Assembly: GCA_004764695.1 (NCBI GenBank)
Contig: SMSO01000035.1
Coordinates: 804,001 to 868,000 of the forward strand
DNA: 64,000 nt
Source: Schizochytrium sp. TIO01
Taxonomy: Eukaryota; Sar; Bigyra; Thraustochytrida; Thraustochytriidae
Direction of reading: 5' to 3'
Below the pieces are notes generated by a model, which worked only from the letters and a program-made list of their open reading frames with translations, ran no database searches and had not been told where the DNA came from. This document shows, one piece after another, positions 1 to 13,462 of the stretch (its first letter is position 1; each line of letters begins with the position of its first letter). Position numbers and translations under genes: made by a program.

Positions 1-262
1 TGTTGAAGTTCTGAACCATGAGGCAGATCGGGGTGCCGAGGGTCCAGCCGCACTCAGTGCCGGCCTGGATGGAGACCATATCCTTCTCATCGCGGGGAGT
101 TGTCAGCTTGGACTGGCCAGGGCGGCGGCGGGTCAGCTGGGGCTGAATGTCGCTCTCGCTCAACTTCATGCCGCTAGGGACGCCATCAATGATCACACCC
201 ACAGACTGAGCGTGACTCTCGCCGTAGGTGGTGATGCGGAACAGACGGCCAAAGGTCGACAT
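1..262 (-). CDS. ARO2: Chorismate synthase, N-terminal part (cut by window edge)
   Basis: The reverse strand opens with ATG at 262-260 and reads about 87 residues to the window edge. The product begins [17 protein letters not shown], followed by DGVPSGM, then [18 protein letters not shown] and a [12 protein letters not shown] segment. These are the N-terminal signatures of chorismate synthase, which converts EPSP to chorismate with reduced FMN at the end of the shikimate pathway. The general-acid histidine of the family is present at residue 17, the usual number in fungal enzymes. The residue after it is Ala, where fungal and bacterial enzymes I know have Cys or Gly. The start is fixed by the close match of the N-terminus to the family. 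The rest of the gene lies beyond base 1, so length, FMN sites and any fused flavin reductase cannot be judged. The presence of the gene implies own synthesis of aromatic amino acids. Confidence 0.95.
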   Translation of the reverse strand, partial: MSTFGRLFRITTYGESHAQSVGVIIDGVPSGMKLSESDIQPQLTRRRPGQSKLTTPRDEKDMVSIQAGTECGWTLGTPICLMVQNFN

Positions 263-2480
263 AGTGAGTGCTTATTGAAGTTCTGCGGCACAAGTTCGGG
301 TTAGAAAGAAATACATTGAGAGTCGTCATTGTCAACATTGAGTAAAGTTAGTTCACCGACATCTTCTACTTTGCCCTTTCCTGATTTTTTAAACTTTAAC
401 CTGCTAAGACAAAAAACCCAGGTCGTTACCGATTAACAGCGGCAGCAGTAGCAGCAGTAGCAGCAGCAGCAGCATCACAGCGAGCGACAACACACAGAAC
501 ACTAACCTCAACAACCTTCAACGCAGCAATTGCAATCGTAATCACCTCTGCCACACAAGGGGAGTCGTTGGCACGCTCGCCAACACCGTCTCAATCCGAG
601 CTAGCAAGATAGCCAGGGCTCTCCCTCCTCCCCTTCCAACGCTCCTGCCGGCCTTCACTTACCTAGACAACCTGAGCTGTGCTAACTTGATACCGAATTG
701 ATTGACGTCTGTCTCAAGAGACTCGGCCGCCGCAACTCCGCTCATCACTCATTCCATCTTTTAATTCAAAGTTCATTCCTTTTCTTTAAAATTCCTTTAA
801 AAAAAGGAAAAAGAATCTAAAAAAGAAACTAACTTTAATCATCCAAAGCTACTCTTAATAATGTGTAGGTAGGTCCTACTGGGCATGGCCGCATGGAAGT
901 AGTAAATACAAGTCTACATGCGTGTATATAGTTGCCTGTATTCAAGTTTGCTGCTGAAGTCTGCACAGGCATTGGTTTTAGAGTGTACGCACATTCCGGC
1001 GGCGGCTCCTCAATCAAGAATGTAAATGGTCGAATCAGCTCAATCGTGAGAAGGGAACAAGGTCGATGAAGCAAGTATCTCGGGACAGCAAAGACAGCCT
1101 AAAGGTGCCTGTCTTCGCAGACTTATTTCCATGTCCAAAGCGATTCTTGCGTCAATGTCCCAATTAAAATTGCACTCAGTCTTCTTCACTTTCACTTCAA
1201 CTTGCATACTTCAACTCAAAGAGTCATTTCCTCCCTACTACTAGGAGGGTACCTAAGTGCTACTAACACTACACAACTACTACTGCCTCCTTAGAGGGCC
1301 CTTACTTTACGATGAATCTGTTTTCCTTTTCTGAGTTATTTAAAAAATAAGAATGAAAGTAAGGATCAAATATAGCGTGGATTTCAAGGTATGAGTGCAG
1401 ATTCCCAGCCTTGGATGCAGCACATATTCTATAGCCTCTCAAGTTAATGCTCAAAGTGATATGCAGAGGGTTTCGACGTGGACCCTTGTTTCGCCTAAAA
1501 GCTCGGGGCTACAGCAGTCCCGGAGATTCCACCTTCACATTTCCGGGCTCCAGACTTTGCCGCATTCGTCTTCGAGAGGAGCGCCATCTTCAATCCTGCA
1601 ATACGCCGGGTCTTGTGAAAAGAAAGATGCAGAAAAGAAAAGAAAACAACCACTGACCAATGTATTACCCTCAAATCCTGGAATACTCCCCTGTATCCCG
1701 ACCCTTTCATAGTAGTTACATGGTCAACATTACATTAGGGGAATAGAGGGGGAGTGTGGCATCCCCCCCCCTGAAAAACTACGACCAAATTGCAATTTTT
1801 CGGCTGTCCACCACTACGGCTGTTCTGAGCCGTCCTAAAAGGCGGAAAAGCTGGTCGCTGCATCGCAGAAAGCCCGATATTCTGTCGTGCTTCCTCCGCG
1901 TTCGCCGTCCCAAGGCATTGGAGCGAGCCTCTCCTTTCCCTGAGGCGCACTTCGGCTCGGCCGCAACAGGGACGAAACGATGCGCAAAGCCGCGCCGCGG
2001 CCGGTGCCTAAGTGGTCTAAAAAGAGGCCCAGATACAGAGCCACAGGAAGTCCTCTTATCCGATGGTCACACCTGTTCCTTTAACTATGAATACTGGTAC
2101 CTGCTTAGTACCTCCCGAAACGAGCCACTTGAGACTTGCCAAGATAGGAAGTCGGTGCATCTGCGATGGTTTATCTTCAACTTGGAGAGGTGAGGACTCG
2201 AAAGCTTTCACGATGGAGCGAAGTTTGACACTACGTGTATTAAAATGGACAAGTTCTTCCTCTCTGAGGTTTGGTCATTCATTGTAGGTACTATTGGAGT
2301 AATGTGAGTAAGATACGTTTGACTTTTTCAGATGAAATGGGGGGGCCTAACTAATACTAGTGCTACATAAGGTGTTGTAAGTAGGCACTATGGATAAAAA
2401 AGATACCTAAATCGATAGTTTGTCATTTTGTTGACGAGGTGAACTAAGAACGACGAGGCCGCGCAGAAGCTTGTACGTGC
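263..2480. other. Intergenic region between ARO2 and cytidine deaminase
   Basis: This stretch should hold the ARO2 5' leader and promoter on the minus strand and the deaminase promoter on the plus strand. It contains a short CAG/CAGTAG trinucleotide tract at 437-474. Open frames near 1395-1712 and 1756-2193 overlap frames on the other strand, have arginine- and serine-rich compositions without recognisable motifs, and I do not call them genes. A run of C at about 1761-1770 is low complexity. Nothing else was recognised. Confidence 0.5.
437..474. repeat. CAG-type trinucleotide tract
   Basis: Imperfect (GCA)n with interspersed GTA triplets, upstream of the ARO2 start and probably in its leader or promoter. 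Confidence 0.8.
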
Positions 2481-3437
2481 ATGATGGGCGATGCTCCAGC
2501 TGTGACCGTGGAGGAAGCTAAGAAGCTTTTAGAGGCTGCACAATTTTCCAAGTCACTGGCAGAGACACCAGTGTCCGGTTTTCATGTTGGTGCAGCAGCA
2601 AAGGATGATCAAGGCCACGTCTACCTTGGGTTCAACGTCGAGTTCCCAGGCACCAACCTGTCGGAGACAATCCACGCAGAACACTCATGCGTGGCAACAA
2701 CACGTTCCTTTTCACCTCAAAATATGCCAAAGCTGGTTGCACTTGCTGTGACTGCCAAGCCGTGTGGCCACTGCCGGCAAATGCTGATTGAGAGGTTTCC
2801 TGATATTACAGTTATTATGAATCCACTACAGGGCGCGAAAAGCGATGATCCACAAATTTTGCGACTTCGTGAAGACCTCATTCCTAACCCAGTCATGTTT
2901 GAGTTATTTGAAAATCCACGTGCCGAGAGTTTAAGTCAGGGAAAAGCCGCAATTTCCGATGTAGAAACCACCTCACCTATTTCACCAGAAATCATAGCGC
3001 AAGCCTTGGAGGCTATGGATACTGCTGACGGGAGCTTTTCTGGGTTTCCTTGTGCCGTTCTATTTCTGTCTGGCGATGGTGTGGTAATGGCATCTGGTGC
3101 TTGCATGGAGTCCATCGCATTTAACCCGACTCAGAGTGCTTTCCAGACAGCATACATGGCCCTGGCTGCTTCAGCACTGCCCCTGCGATGGTCTCAGACA
3201 GATGTGGTTAATTTTCAGGCCACTGATCTGCGAAAGCATTTTGCCACTATTAAGAATAGCGTGAAGCAGATCGTTTTGGTACAGTATAAAGATGCACTTG
3301 TTACAGAGGAGGCATCAATCCGTAATTGTGCCAGGCGCATTTTCAACCCTGAATGCGTGGTTGATGTGATTTCAGTTCCACCACCACCAGAGTCTTCGGC
3401 AGTGTCTGCAGAGGATTTTGCAGCGAATCATGTTTAG
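2481..3437 (+). CDS. Cytidine deaminase, two-domain (E. coli Cdd-like) type
   Basis: The 318-residue product hydrolyses cytidine or deoxycytidine to uridine or deoxyuridine in pyrimidine salvage, most likely in the cytosol. The N-terminal half holds the zinc site: HAEHS at residues 65-69 (His65 as zinc ligand, Glu67 as proton shuttle) and PCGHCRQ at 94-100 (Cys95 and Cys98 as ligands). The stretch GFNVEFPGTNL before it matches the substrate-binding strand of the family. The C-terminal half (about residues 165-300) is the second deaminase-like domain that marks the longer homodimeric enzymes of E. coli and plants, as opposed to the about 140-residue tetrameric animal type; it lacks its own HxE and CxxC motifs, as expected. 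Two ATG codons are adjacent at 2481 and 2484; either could start the protein. No intron is needed. Confidence 0.93.
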   Translation: MMGDAPAVTVEEAKKLLEAAQFSKSLAETPVSGFHVGAAAKDDQGHVYLGFNVEFPGTNLSETIHAEHSCVATTRSFSPQNMPKLVALAVTAKPCGHCRQMLIERFPDITVIMNPLQGAKSDDPQILRLREDLIPNPVMFELFENPRAESLSQGKAAISDVETTSPISPEIIAQALEAMDTADGSFSGFPCAVLFLSGDGVVMASGACMESIAFNPTQSAFQTAYMALAASALPLRWSQTDVVNFQATDLRKHFATIKNSVKQIVLVQYKDALVTEEASIRNCARRIFNPECVVDVISVPPPPESSAVSAEDFAANHV

Positions 3438-5050
3438 ATACTGTGAAATATAGTTTGGGTAACACATGCCATTTGCCCCTTAGATGGTCCAATCATAGAA
3501 CGCATCTAGGTAGTTTTTATTGCTTGGCAACGAAAAGAGTTCCTTATTTTACCGAAAAAAAATTATGAAAGAACATAAACTCAGGTTAATAGTATAGAGG
3601 AAAAAACAGAGCCCAGTTCGTAAGCTTCTCATATGGGTATACAAGCGAGATTTTTCAGAGTTGAAATTTCAGAACAGGTATATTGCCATCGTGAAGAGCG
3701 CATGCCCACCCCATGTTGTAAATCAAAATATTAATTAAATCAGTGTTGTGGTTACGGAGGCATCACGATCAACCTGTCATTCTTCAAACCAATAAAAGAT
3801 AACACGAAATCTTGGATTTCAGGTACATTCATCAGGTTACTTCTCTTGTGTTGCTTGGAGGTGATGCTAAAGCTTGTTATTAATTCTGTGTAACTTTGGA
3901 ATGAGCATTCCTTCCCTCTTTTACCGTTGCACATCGCTGGCTATACAGAACTCTTAGGCATTCTTGCACCATGAAAAATAAACAAAAATTATTACCATCC
4001 AAATCAGACAAAGAGATGAACCAAAAGAGGGAATAGAGAGAGAAGCAGTACTTTGGTGCCGCCAACTCTCCTTTGCTCGACTGCTGTATGTGCCTTGTGT
4101 TGAATTCCCCTGAACTGGTTTTGGAGAGAATTTTAGGGATTCCCAAGCACGCTGTAATAATTACTAACATAACATAGTGTACATGGTGGCACCTACGTAT
4201 CACCTTTACCAAAATTTGTCCTCAACGAAACTAAGTTCTCAACATTCGTCTGCCTCTGCGATCGATGAATGGTGCGTTGGCTTTGTTTTGATTTTCGGAG
4301 GTGCGAGTAATCAACTCAAAGCTGAGCATGTGACTAGCTGGTTATCTAAGCAGTTCGCTAGCACCGGGTGCGTAAGTGAGTGAGTAGGTTACTGCGTACG
4401 TCACGGTATTTAGAAAAAAGTTAAATTTAAAAATTAGACTTTAAAATTAAGAAGAAGAGTGAAAGGAGGATGAAACCAAACTGATTGAAAATGAAAAGAA
4501 TGAACGTTCCTCATACGCCTATGATGATAAATACCAAAAGGTGCGTCTCGAAATAAGCTACGCTTGACTCTGCAAGATGCTAAAAATGAGCCCTCTCGAT
4601 GTGCTTTTCTCCAGCGCAAGCTCCTGTGACTCCCCGCCTAAAGGGGTTGGGTTGAGTGAGCATGAGTAGTTCTGCTGATTGAGAACTAACTATCTGTAAG
4701 GATGAGTGAGACTTCGTCCGGGTCAACGCGAAGATAAATAAATAACGACCGCCGCCAATCCACAGCACGCCGGAATGAATGAAGAAGAGTCGAGAGATGT
4801 CATCGCCGTGGCTGAAGAGGCATTTTTCAGGGCAGAGGTATCAATGCAGAAGCCAAGCTGAAGAAGAAGAAGAAGAAGAAGCAGAGATAGAAGAGATCAT
4901 CATCATCATAAGAGGTAAGGAAACATAAGTTGTAGTTTTTGAGGAGGGAGGCGAAGGATGCGATATTTATCTAGAGGTAGGTATGTAAGTAAGTCGGGGA
5001 GAGAAAGAAGCACACAATATACAGTCACGTCTGGGCTTTCTCCACTCCGC
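3438..5050. other. Intergenic region, cytidine deaminase to H3
   Basis: Contains the deaminase 3' region and the H3 3' region. A GAA trinucleotide run lies at 4861-4881. Short frames on both strands (for example 3880-4212) show no recognisable motif. No RNA gene was seen. Confidence 0.5.
4861..4881. repeat. (GAA)n microsatellite
   Basis: About seven AAG/GAA units, downstream of the histone H3 gene. Confidence 0.85.
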
Positions 5051-6735
<1,685 letters not shown>

Positions 6736-7352
6736 AGTGTTGATCTGTATTTGTAAATCAATAAAACCAAAAATCGACTGTGCCAATAACACGCTTCATT
6801 TCTTTTTGTCTTTTTTCTTTTCTATTTCTTCTATTCATCTATTTCTTGTTATCTCTTGTCGCATCTTTTCCGCCTTTGCCGTCCTCCATGACGACACAGA
6901 CACGTCTACCGCCACTTGGTGCAATTAGCTCTTCTACTGTTCTGTGAAGGACACCGGCAACCCATTCACTAGATAAGAGGAAAGTAGACGAGGTCTGCTC
7001 CTTCAGTTTCTTCAGAATGCTCGTGCTTCCTACTGTATTGGATGGAGCAAGCAAGTAGGCATGATGACATCTAAATCGTTTCTCAACGTGGGCATATTGT
7101 GGAGTGAGTGTGACAACAGTAAATAACTCTCCCTTATTCTGAGAGTGAATCATTCTTTTGCTTCATGTCAGTTTCCTACTCATTATTTCCTGTAAGCCAT
7201 GAAGTGGTATGGACAAAGTAGAGGAGAGTTTATTGAAAGGCCGAGGCCAAACTTGGAATTCAGTCGTTTATAACTACATTATCCATACACGCTTCACACC
7301 TGGGTACTGTATTCCATTGCGTGTGCAAGCTACGGGCTTGATGATGGTCTGC
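6736..7352. other. Convergent intergenic region, H4 to HECT ligase
   Basis: Holds the 3' ends of the convergent H4 and HECT genes. Apart from the AATAAA after H4, nothing recognisable was found. Confidence 0.5.
6760..6765 (+). terminator. Polyadenylation signal of H4
   Basis: AATAAA lies 25 bases after the H4 stop codon. This suggests a polyadenylated histone mRNA rather than one ending in the animal-type histone stem-loop, which I do not see here. Confidence 0.6.
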
Positions 7353-10300
7353 TCATGTCAACTCAAAACCTGCACCGGAGTGAATGGCAGTGAGCAGCTT
7401 ATCTTTCATTACCTTGGATGAGGAGTACGTAGGGAGCTTGAGGACATTAAAGCATGTGGAGGCCGAAGGAAGAGCCTCGTCATCAGAACTGATAGAGACT
7501 TTTTGCAAAGTAAACGGAGGACTTAAGGTACTGAAACCGAGCAACGGGGCACGTTCACAACTTGTTACAAAACGTAAGAGTCGCGCTTGATCTTCTGCAG
7601 GTAACTCGGCAAATATTTTCCAGAAGCGCGAGACTGTTCGATCCATACCATGAAAACCATTCGCGTATGAAGTATGTCTTCGAAGGTCCTCCAGACTAAA
7701 TTTACCTACGGCGCCAGAAATAAGGGTTTGAAGTTCAGGCTCGGAGAACATCCGAACCCAATTCGGGTTGATGAGCTGCGAAAATCCTCGCATGAAGGCT
7801 TGGCTCTGCGCCTGGGTACGCACGTTCAAGTAATAGTTCGCCATTAGATGCACGTATCGGTACTTGTTGTGCGAGGTAACGTCCAAGTTTCGCCCTCCAG
7901 GAATCAAATCTACCTCACGCTGCTCACCCAGATCGTCTTCTGTCACTGAAAAGGTCAAACTTAAATCGCGTACATCGCCATCAAATGTCTTCAGGAAAGT
8001 GAGGTTGCGATACAACTCTACATCAAGTGACGGCAAATCTCCAATAGAGGACATTCGCTTCAATAGTTTTGACAAGAAAAACCGCGCAAATCGAGGTTGA
8101 ATGACAATCTCCTCGTACAGGGCTTTGCCCACAATGCAACCCAGGAACTCAAACAGCGCTAAATGATCACGTTCAACAATGCCCGACCGGGGATTGGGAT
8201 ACAAAAGTTGATCATCGGTCGTGGCAAATAAGCCGTAGCTGCTGTTGAAGGCAACACCACTCAATGTCGTCCAAAACTCTTTAAAGAGTCCACCCGCATC
8301 AATGCCAGTCTCTTCCATTCCAGCATCATTAACAAATACAACGTACAGGCGACCTTTTAATCGTGGACCGAGGCGTGAGAGATGGCGAAAACCATCCTCT
8401 AGAATGTTTGAGCGACGTACAGTAAAGCGGAAGGAACTTCCATCACGAGGCTGATGTGCTGCTCGATCAGCGGCAATGATTTTTTGGAACATTCTCACAC
8501 GCTCAGCAAATGGAATGCCAAATGCCATGTCACGAACGAGCTGTTGACGTTGATCTTCAGAGACAGAGCGACCAAGTGCGTAGACACCATCTTTAAAATT
8601 AAGTTGTGGAACAAGCCAAACCTTGGTTTCGCAGAGAGGCCGCCGTGAGTGTCGCTCATACAAGGTCGCCAGCAGGGATGTTGCTGCAGGTGTAAGACTT
8701 TCGCCCATGCTTGTTGTATAGCTAGGTGCATCTGTAGATATAATAGAATGAAAAAGTTTCTGCTTGAGCTCTAGGACAAGGCTTTCAATGTCGTTCCGGT
8801 GTAAAGGTACATGCATTTCATACAATTCAGCGTCATCAGCAATGAGCAAACGATGGTGCAAAATAGAGCAAAGCACTAACAAGACTGATTGTGCACGCGA
8901 GTCGAGCTTTTCGAAATCTCGTGCACTTTGATGTCCAGGAATTGATTGATACAGAGCCCAAAGTTGTGTGGGCACCTCTCCATCAACAAAGCTCAACGCA
9001 TTGAGAAACCCCAGAGTAAATGGATTGGCGCCTTTGGGGGGCCACATCCAAAGGAAAATTGCAATTGCTCGTGCCCAATGCAACGCTAATTCAGGTGAAG
9101 CTTGACCCTTAATTGTTGATTTAGAGCGCGAAGAAAGTCTTTCTACACTTGATGTCCCTGACCCGCTCGAGGCTGGGCGGCCTTCCTTTGTATCTGTGCT
9201 CAATGCCATTTCTGCTAAATTCCGAGAAACTTCTGTCGTGTTACGCAAACCACCTGGGCCACGCGCACCTGCATGTGAACTGGGCGAACGTCTAGAGCCG
9301 ATCATGCGGCTCCATGAGGAGGAAGCCCACGCATCTTTAACTCTGTCGATCACACTCTTGCTAGCCGCGGACTTGAGACTAGGCTCAGTTAGCGATTTGT
9401 TCTCCAGTGATTTGGCTTTGGACTCCCATGTACGGTCGTTGGCTTGTCGACGTTCATCCAGTTGAGACTCACTGAGAACATGAGTGCAATGTTTGGTCAA
9501 GTATCTACAAAGCTCGAGTCTCTGCAGCTGGAAGAGTTGGGCACGAAGGCAACTGTTCATAGCAATGCAGCGGCCATCTCCAAGCCACACCACACTCATT
9601 TGCCCTCCAAATGTTTGAGGAACGCTGAGAAGGAGGTTTCCGAGCCTGATGAGTGCGCTTTGAAGCCATGACGGGGCTTTGCTACGATCGACGGTCATGG
9701 CGTATGTAATGAGACTAAGCAAGTTACCAAGCAAATACAATTCACACGGCACTCCTTCGGGCCCAAGACCAAGAGAACTCTGCGAGTTCAGAGCATCCTC
9801 AATGAGTTTCTCACGCTCTCCTATAATGTCAAAGTTAATACAATATTCTAGTACAGCAATACTCAACACGTGAAGGGATCCACGTGCGGCAATCTCCTTA
9901 TCTGGGGAGCTTTCTAGTACATCAAGGCATGCGGCCACCCAGGCAGTGGTTTTCTCACGCCGGTCCGCTGGCCACCGATATTCATCAGTCGGGAGCCCAA
10001 GCTTGCATAACGCAAACGCTAGGTTCTGGACCATTACAGGGACAAGGCGACGATGTGACGCGGGATGCGCATACAGCAACGCCTCCAGGGTCTTCAAGAG
10101 AACCTCCGGTGCGCGTAGTGAAAATGCCGCAGCGGCAAGGTTTTTGACAAATCTGTCTAGGCGAGTATTGTTGAGTTCCAGTTTTGGGGTTTCTGAAGAC
10201 GTAGTTTTGAGAGACTTGTGGCACAGTTCTGCTAAGCAAATAAGCGCTGCATCATCTTTGCGAGGTTTGTAAAACGCGTTGAGTTGAAGCACTAGTGCAT

Positions 10301-10592
10301 CGAGTGTTGGAGCAGGTGCCACGAACTCCCGCCCTGCACTGGCGAGAACTTGCTTCACCTTTTCGATATCATCCTGCTTCCGAGAAAAATCTTCTCGCAA
10401 AGTTCTTTCCAGCTGCCGCCTCGCGAGCCACCCTCGAATAGTACTTTGGATGCGGACCGTCACTCCAGCTTGTTCTCTTTCCTGCGCTCTAGCTTCGCGT
10501 TTAGCTCTCGCTTTCGCCACAACATCCTCGCGGCTCACGCCTGAACGACCTCCCCTATTCCGCCCTGAGCCGCCAAAATCTCCTGAAAACAT
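7353..10592 (-). CDS. HECT-type E3 ubiquitin-protein ligase, UBE3C/Hul5-like
   Basis: A single-exon frame of 1079 residues, very close to the about 1083 of human UBE3C. The N-terminus MFSGDFGG resembles the start of UBE3C. It is followed by a basic helix and an IQ motif (IQSTIRGWLARRQ, about residues 48-60) that could bind calmodulin. A long helical region follows, with a Ser-rich linker at about 395-500. The HECT domain occupies about residues 735-1079. It includes NDAGMEETGIDAGGLFKEF (about 755-773) and the C-lobe ending STCFNVLKLPTY, in which Cys1047 is the predicted thioester cysteine. The family extends ubiquitin chains, including on proteasome-bound substrates, in cytosol and nucleus. 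Codon bias is weaker than in the neighbouring histone genes. Specific orthology (UBE3C versus UBE3B) rests on the N-terminus and length. Confidence 0.95.
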   Translation of the reverse strand: MFSGDFGGSGRNRGGRSGVSREDVVAKARAKREARAQEREQAGVTVRIQSTIRGWLARRQLERTLREDFSRKQDDIEKVKQVLASAGREFVAPAPTLDALVLQLNAFYKPRKDDAALICLAELCHKSLKTTSSETPKLELNNTRLDRFVKNLAAAAFSLRAPEVLLKTLEALLYAHPASHRRLVPVMVQNLAFALCKLGLPTDEYRWPADRREKTTAWVAACLDVLESSPDKEIAARGSLHVLSIAVLEYCINFDIIGEREKLIEDALNSQSSLGLGPEGVPCELYLLGNLLSLITYAMTVDRSKAPSWLQSALIRLGNLLLSVPQTFGGQMSVVWLGDGRCIAMNSCLRAQLFQLQRLELCRYLTKHCTHVLSESQLDERRQANDRTWESKAKSLENKSLTEPSLKSAASKSVIDRVKDAWASSSWSRMIGSRRSPSSHAGARGPGGLRNTTEVSRNLAEMALSTDTKEGRPASSGSGTSSVERLSSRSKSTIKGQASPELALHWARAIAIFLWMWPPKGANPFTLGFLNALSFVDGEVPTQLWALYQSIPGHQSARDFEKLDSRAQSVLLVLCSILHHRLLIADDAELYEMHVPLHRNDIESLVLELKQKLFHSIISTDAPSYTTSMGESLTPAATSLLATLYERHSRRPLCETKVWLVPQLNFKDGVYALGRSVSEDQRQQLVRDMAFGIPFAERVRMFQKIIAADRAAHQPRDGSSFRFTVRRSNILEDGFRHLSRLGPRLKGRLYVVFVNDAGMEETGIDAGGLFKEFWTTLSGVAFNSSYGLFATTDDQLLYPNPRSGIVERDHLALFEFLGCIVGKALYEEIVIQPRFARFFLSKLLKRMSSIGDLPSLDVELYRNLTFLKTFDGDVRDLSLTFSVTEDDLGEQREVDLIPGGRNLDVTSHNKYRYVHLMANYYLNVRTQAQSQAFMRGFSQLINPNWVRMFSEPELQTLISGAVGKFSLEDLRRHTSYANGFHGMDRTVSRFWKIFAELPAEDQARLLRFVTSCERAPLLGFSTLSPPFTLQKVSISSDDEALPSASTCFNVLKLPTYSSSKVMKDKLLTAIHSGAGFELT

Positions 10593-13462
10593 CGCTTCCC
10601 AGGCCCCGCAAGGTGCGTCTGCATCTCAATCCCTTTCGCAGCGCAGATCAACAAATGAAGATCCCCGCTTTCTTCGAATTCATTCCTTCTTTGCGTGTAG
10701 GTAGCTATCATAAACACGTTGTAATGGATCTTGAGACGCGGCAAAAAGGCCGTTTCTAAGAGTCCACTTGCAATGTTGTATTTGTTGCATTTGTAGACCT
10801 TTAACTCTACTTGTGCACACCCTATACTCTACTTTGTAGATGTAGCAATTAAATCAAAAAGCAGAAAGAAAGCCGTCCTGGTAGTAGTAGCCTAGTAGTG
10901 ATAAAAAGTGCTTGATGTAAAGAACTCTGGCTCGGAAGAATTTCTATGAGGTTCACTATCTAGGAACCCGCTGCGATTGTCGTTTATCGTTCAGATCATC
11001 GATCGCTCGACGTATTCCTCAGCAAGGCTCAATGGCACTTTCATGTCCATCTACGTTGAAGTCCGTGAACACTGGTAGCTAACATTTCCCTATGCCAAGA
11101 TTGAGTTGTATTGAAATGAGCACTTACATAGATGTAATGAAGATGTAGCCTAATTAGTTTGCTCGACTGGTGCACTACTGTTATCGTCGCCAAGGCTAAA
11201 CAGAGACATAGCCGAGGCCATATATTGCCCGTTCTATGCTTTGTAGATTATCATTCTGTATGGTATCGACACCAGCAATGAGGCTGCTGGGATGCAGCGT
11301 AATGCTAATGCTTTTGGCAAGCTGAAAGAAGCGCTGGAAGATAGAGCAAAACACAGGTTGACCTGAAGATTGCTGTTTATTCTTAGTGGCATACATAGAC
11401 AATACTTCGTCCACCGTGCTCGTAGACCTAGAAGCCACCCATCTTCACTACCTAAAGCTACTACCTACTACCTAGTGTTAATAGGAAGCTATACTAGTTA
11501 GTACACAAATTAGAGTTGATGTTTGCGTGTCCTTCATGGTTTTTACTCTTATGGATTACTTTGAGCCCCAATCTGCAAAAATTTTTTACATTCATTTGTA
11601 GTATGCTCCCAGCTCTATCTGGTGGTAGTAATTTTAGAGCACTCGTCTAGAGGTTAGCTTGTCAACGTTGCTCAGCAGAGAGTGATCTTGCACAGGATAC
11701 CACCGTTTACGAGATAGGACGAACACAGTCAATTGAAAAATTTTCAATATATTCTGAGAACTAAGGCCCTTTCTCTTCCAAATAGCTTACGTTCATTTCT
11801 TACTATTGAAATTTTGTCTTTCTTTAGAGCTTCAATCACCAAAAACTGAGAGCTGCAACAGAAGTCCGCGCTGGCACATATCTTCATCCTCCCCTAACTT
11901 TACTTTAACAAATCAAGAAAATCAAGTCTTCTGGTTCCAAAATGGCTTTTATTTTAATGGCCTCCAGATATACTATATTTAGAACTAGGTCTAGTGCTTC
12001 GGGTCTCGCTCGATAGACTATCCGGCACTAGCACCACCATCACAGTACAATAGACGAAGTTGCATTCGATCTTTGCATTCGTACTTTGAAACCCCTGGTA
12101 GGAGTATTGAAGGGGGACTCACGGGTGTCTTGATGTTCTTTCCTTTGTTGCAATGCGCTGTCGATGCTTCACAAATCACGACAGCCATTAGATTCTTGCC
12201 AGAATCGATTCAATAACCTCTCGGCACGCACCCGCTCGCTGACCGAATTAACATAAATAAGGGGCTTTATCTACAAAATTTTAATTTTAACAAATAAGAG
12301 AGAAAAGAAAGACCTTCGGTATCACCTCAATCGCATCCTCAATTTGAAGCCACCCACTCACAGTCGTAGACACGCCCCTCTCCTCTTTGGATGGATGCCA
12401 GCTCAATTATGGTCTCGGCTTGTTCGATTGCAAAACCAAGAATGATGTGTGCCTTTCTGCAACTGCCTCTTCGCTAGCCTGTGGTTTGATCATGAGTTCA
12501 CGAGATCTGATACAATCATTATTTCTGCGGCGTACGTATAATGTTTTATGCACATGGTTCTGTTGATCCCTCCTGTTAAGATGATTCTCATTCATCTTCA
12601 TCACCATGGAAGGGACGACAGCCTGTCATAACTATCCCTATTTATACAACCAGTGCAAAACAAGGATTGAGCTGCTTTGTGCCCCCACTCTGCATGTACC
12701 TGCATCCAATGAAAGTCAAGAAATCTCAGCCTATTCCGTGAGATCCTCAATAAACATAACCAGTGCTATTCTCACCTTCTTTCTCATTTCTTGAACACAC
12801 GGTCTTCAAGAGCCAAGTGCCTCCGCGCCGCCAAGCAACAAGCACGCTGGCAGCTTAAAAGAACGGCTGGAGGGAATCAGCAGCACTGGCGGCGGCAGCA
12901 GTGACGACGGTGCCAAAAGTAAAAGTCGAAGTGACACTAGAAGTGAGAACAGCAGAGGAAATAGTAGAACTTGCAGAAGAAGTGCTCGTCGAGGCGATCG
13001 AGGTGCCGAGATTCATTCTGTGATTTTTTTTCTTCCTCACTACTACTAAGTGTTTTTTTTGTTTGTTTTTTCTGCGTTTGTTCGCTTGCTTGCTTGCTTG
13101 TTTATTTGTTTGTTTGTCTGTTTGTTGGCTGTTTGTCAGTTCGCTCTTTTCTTCCTTTCCAAGGGTTTGGCTGCTTCTTCGGCTTAACTTGCATACTCTG
13201 TTACCTTCAAGTTGCGTACTTTGCCTTCTTTCGCTTTCTTCCACATATTTACGCTTAAGCAAGCAACCTAGAGTATTTCTTAGGTTCCTGTATATTCCTA
13301 CGGCACATTGATCTGCTGGCGTGTAGAACCTTGACTACCCAAGGTGCTGCAAGCAGTACCCATACTTCGACCTCACTTTAGCGTTGGTGCTCTTGCCCAG
13401 AAACTTCTCTGTCTGCATTCCACGGTAGCTCGTTCACGCGCCTGTGTCAAACGTCTTTCAAG
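10593..13462. other. Intergenic region, HECT ligase to asparaginase
   Basis: About 2.9 kb upstream of two divergent genes. A TTTG/CTTG-rich simple-sequence stretch lies at 13052-13140. Short frames such as 11196-11438 and 12855-13262 (the latter is mostly repeat-derived) have no recognisable product. No RNA gene was recognised. Confidence 0.5.
13052..13140. repeat. TTTG/CTTG simple-sequence tract
   Basis: Imperfect tetranucleotide repeats of GTTT and GCTT, upstream of the asparaginase gene. They create repeat-derived frames rich in Cys, Leu and Phe on one strand and Lys, Gln and Asn on the other. Confidence 0.8.

Noticed and set aside
1756-2193. 145-codon plus frame
   Set aside because: Arg/Ser-rich, overlapped by equally long minus frames, no motif; its start lies in a poly-C run.
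10822-10836. 15-mer CTATACTCTACTTTG shared with 36502-36516
   Set aside because: One or two exact 15-mer matches are expected by chance in 64 kb; no promoter context in common.
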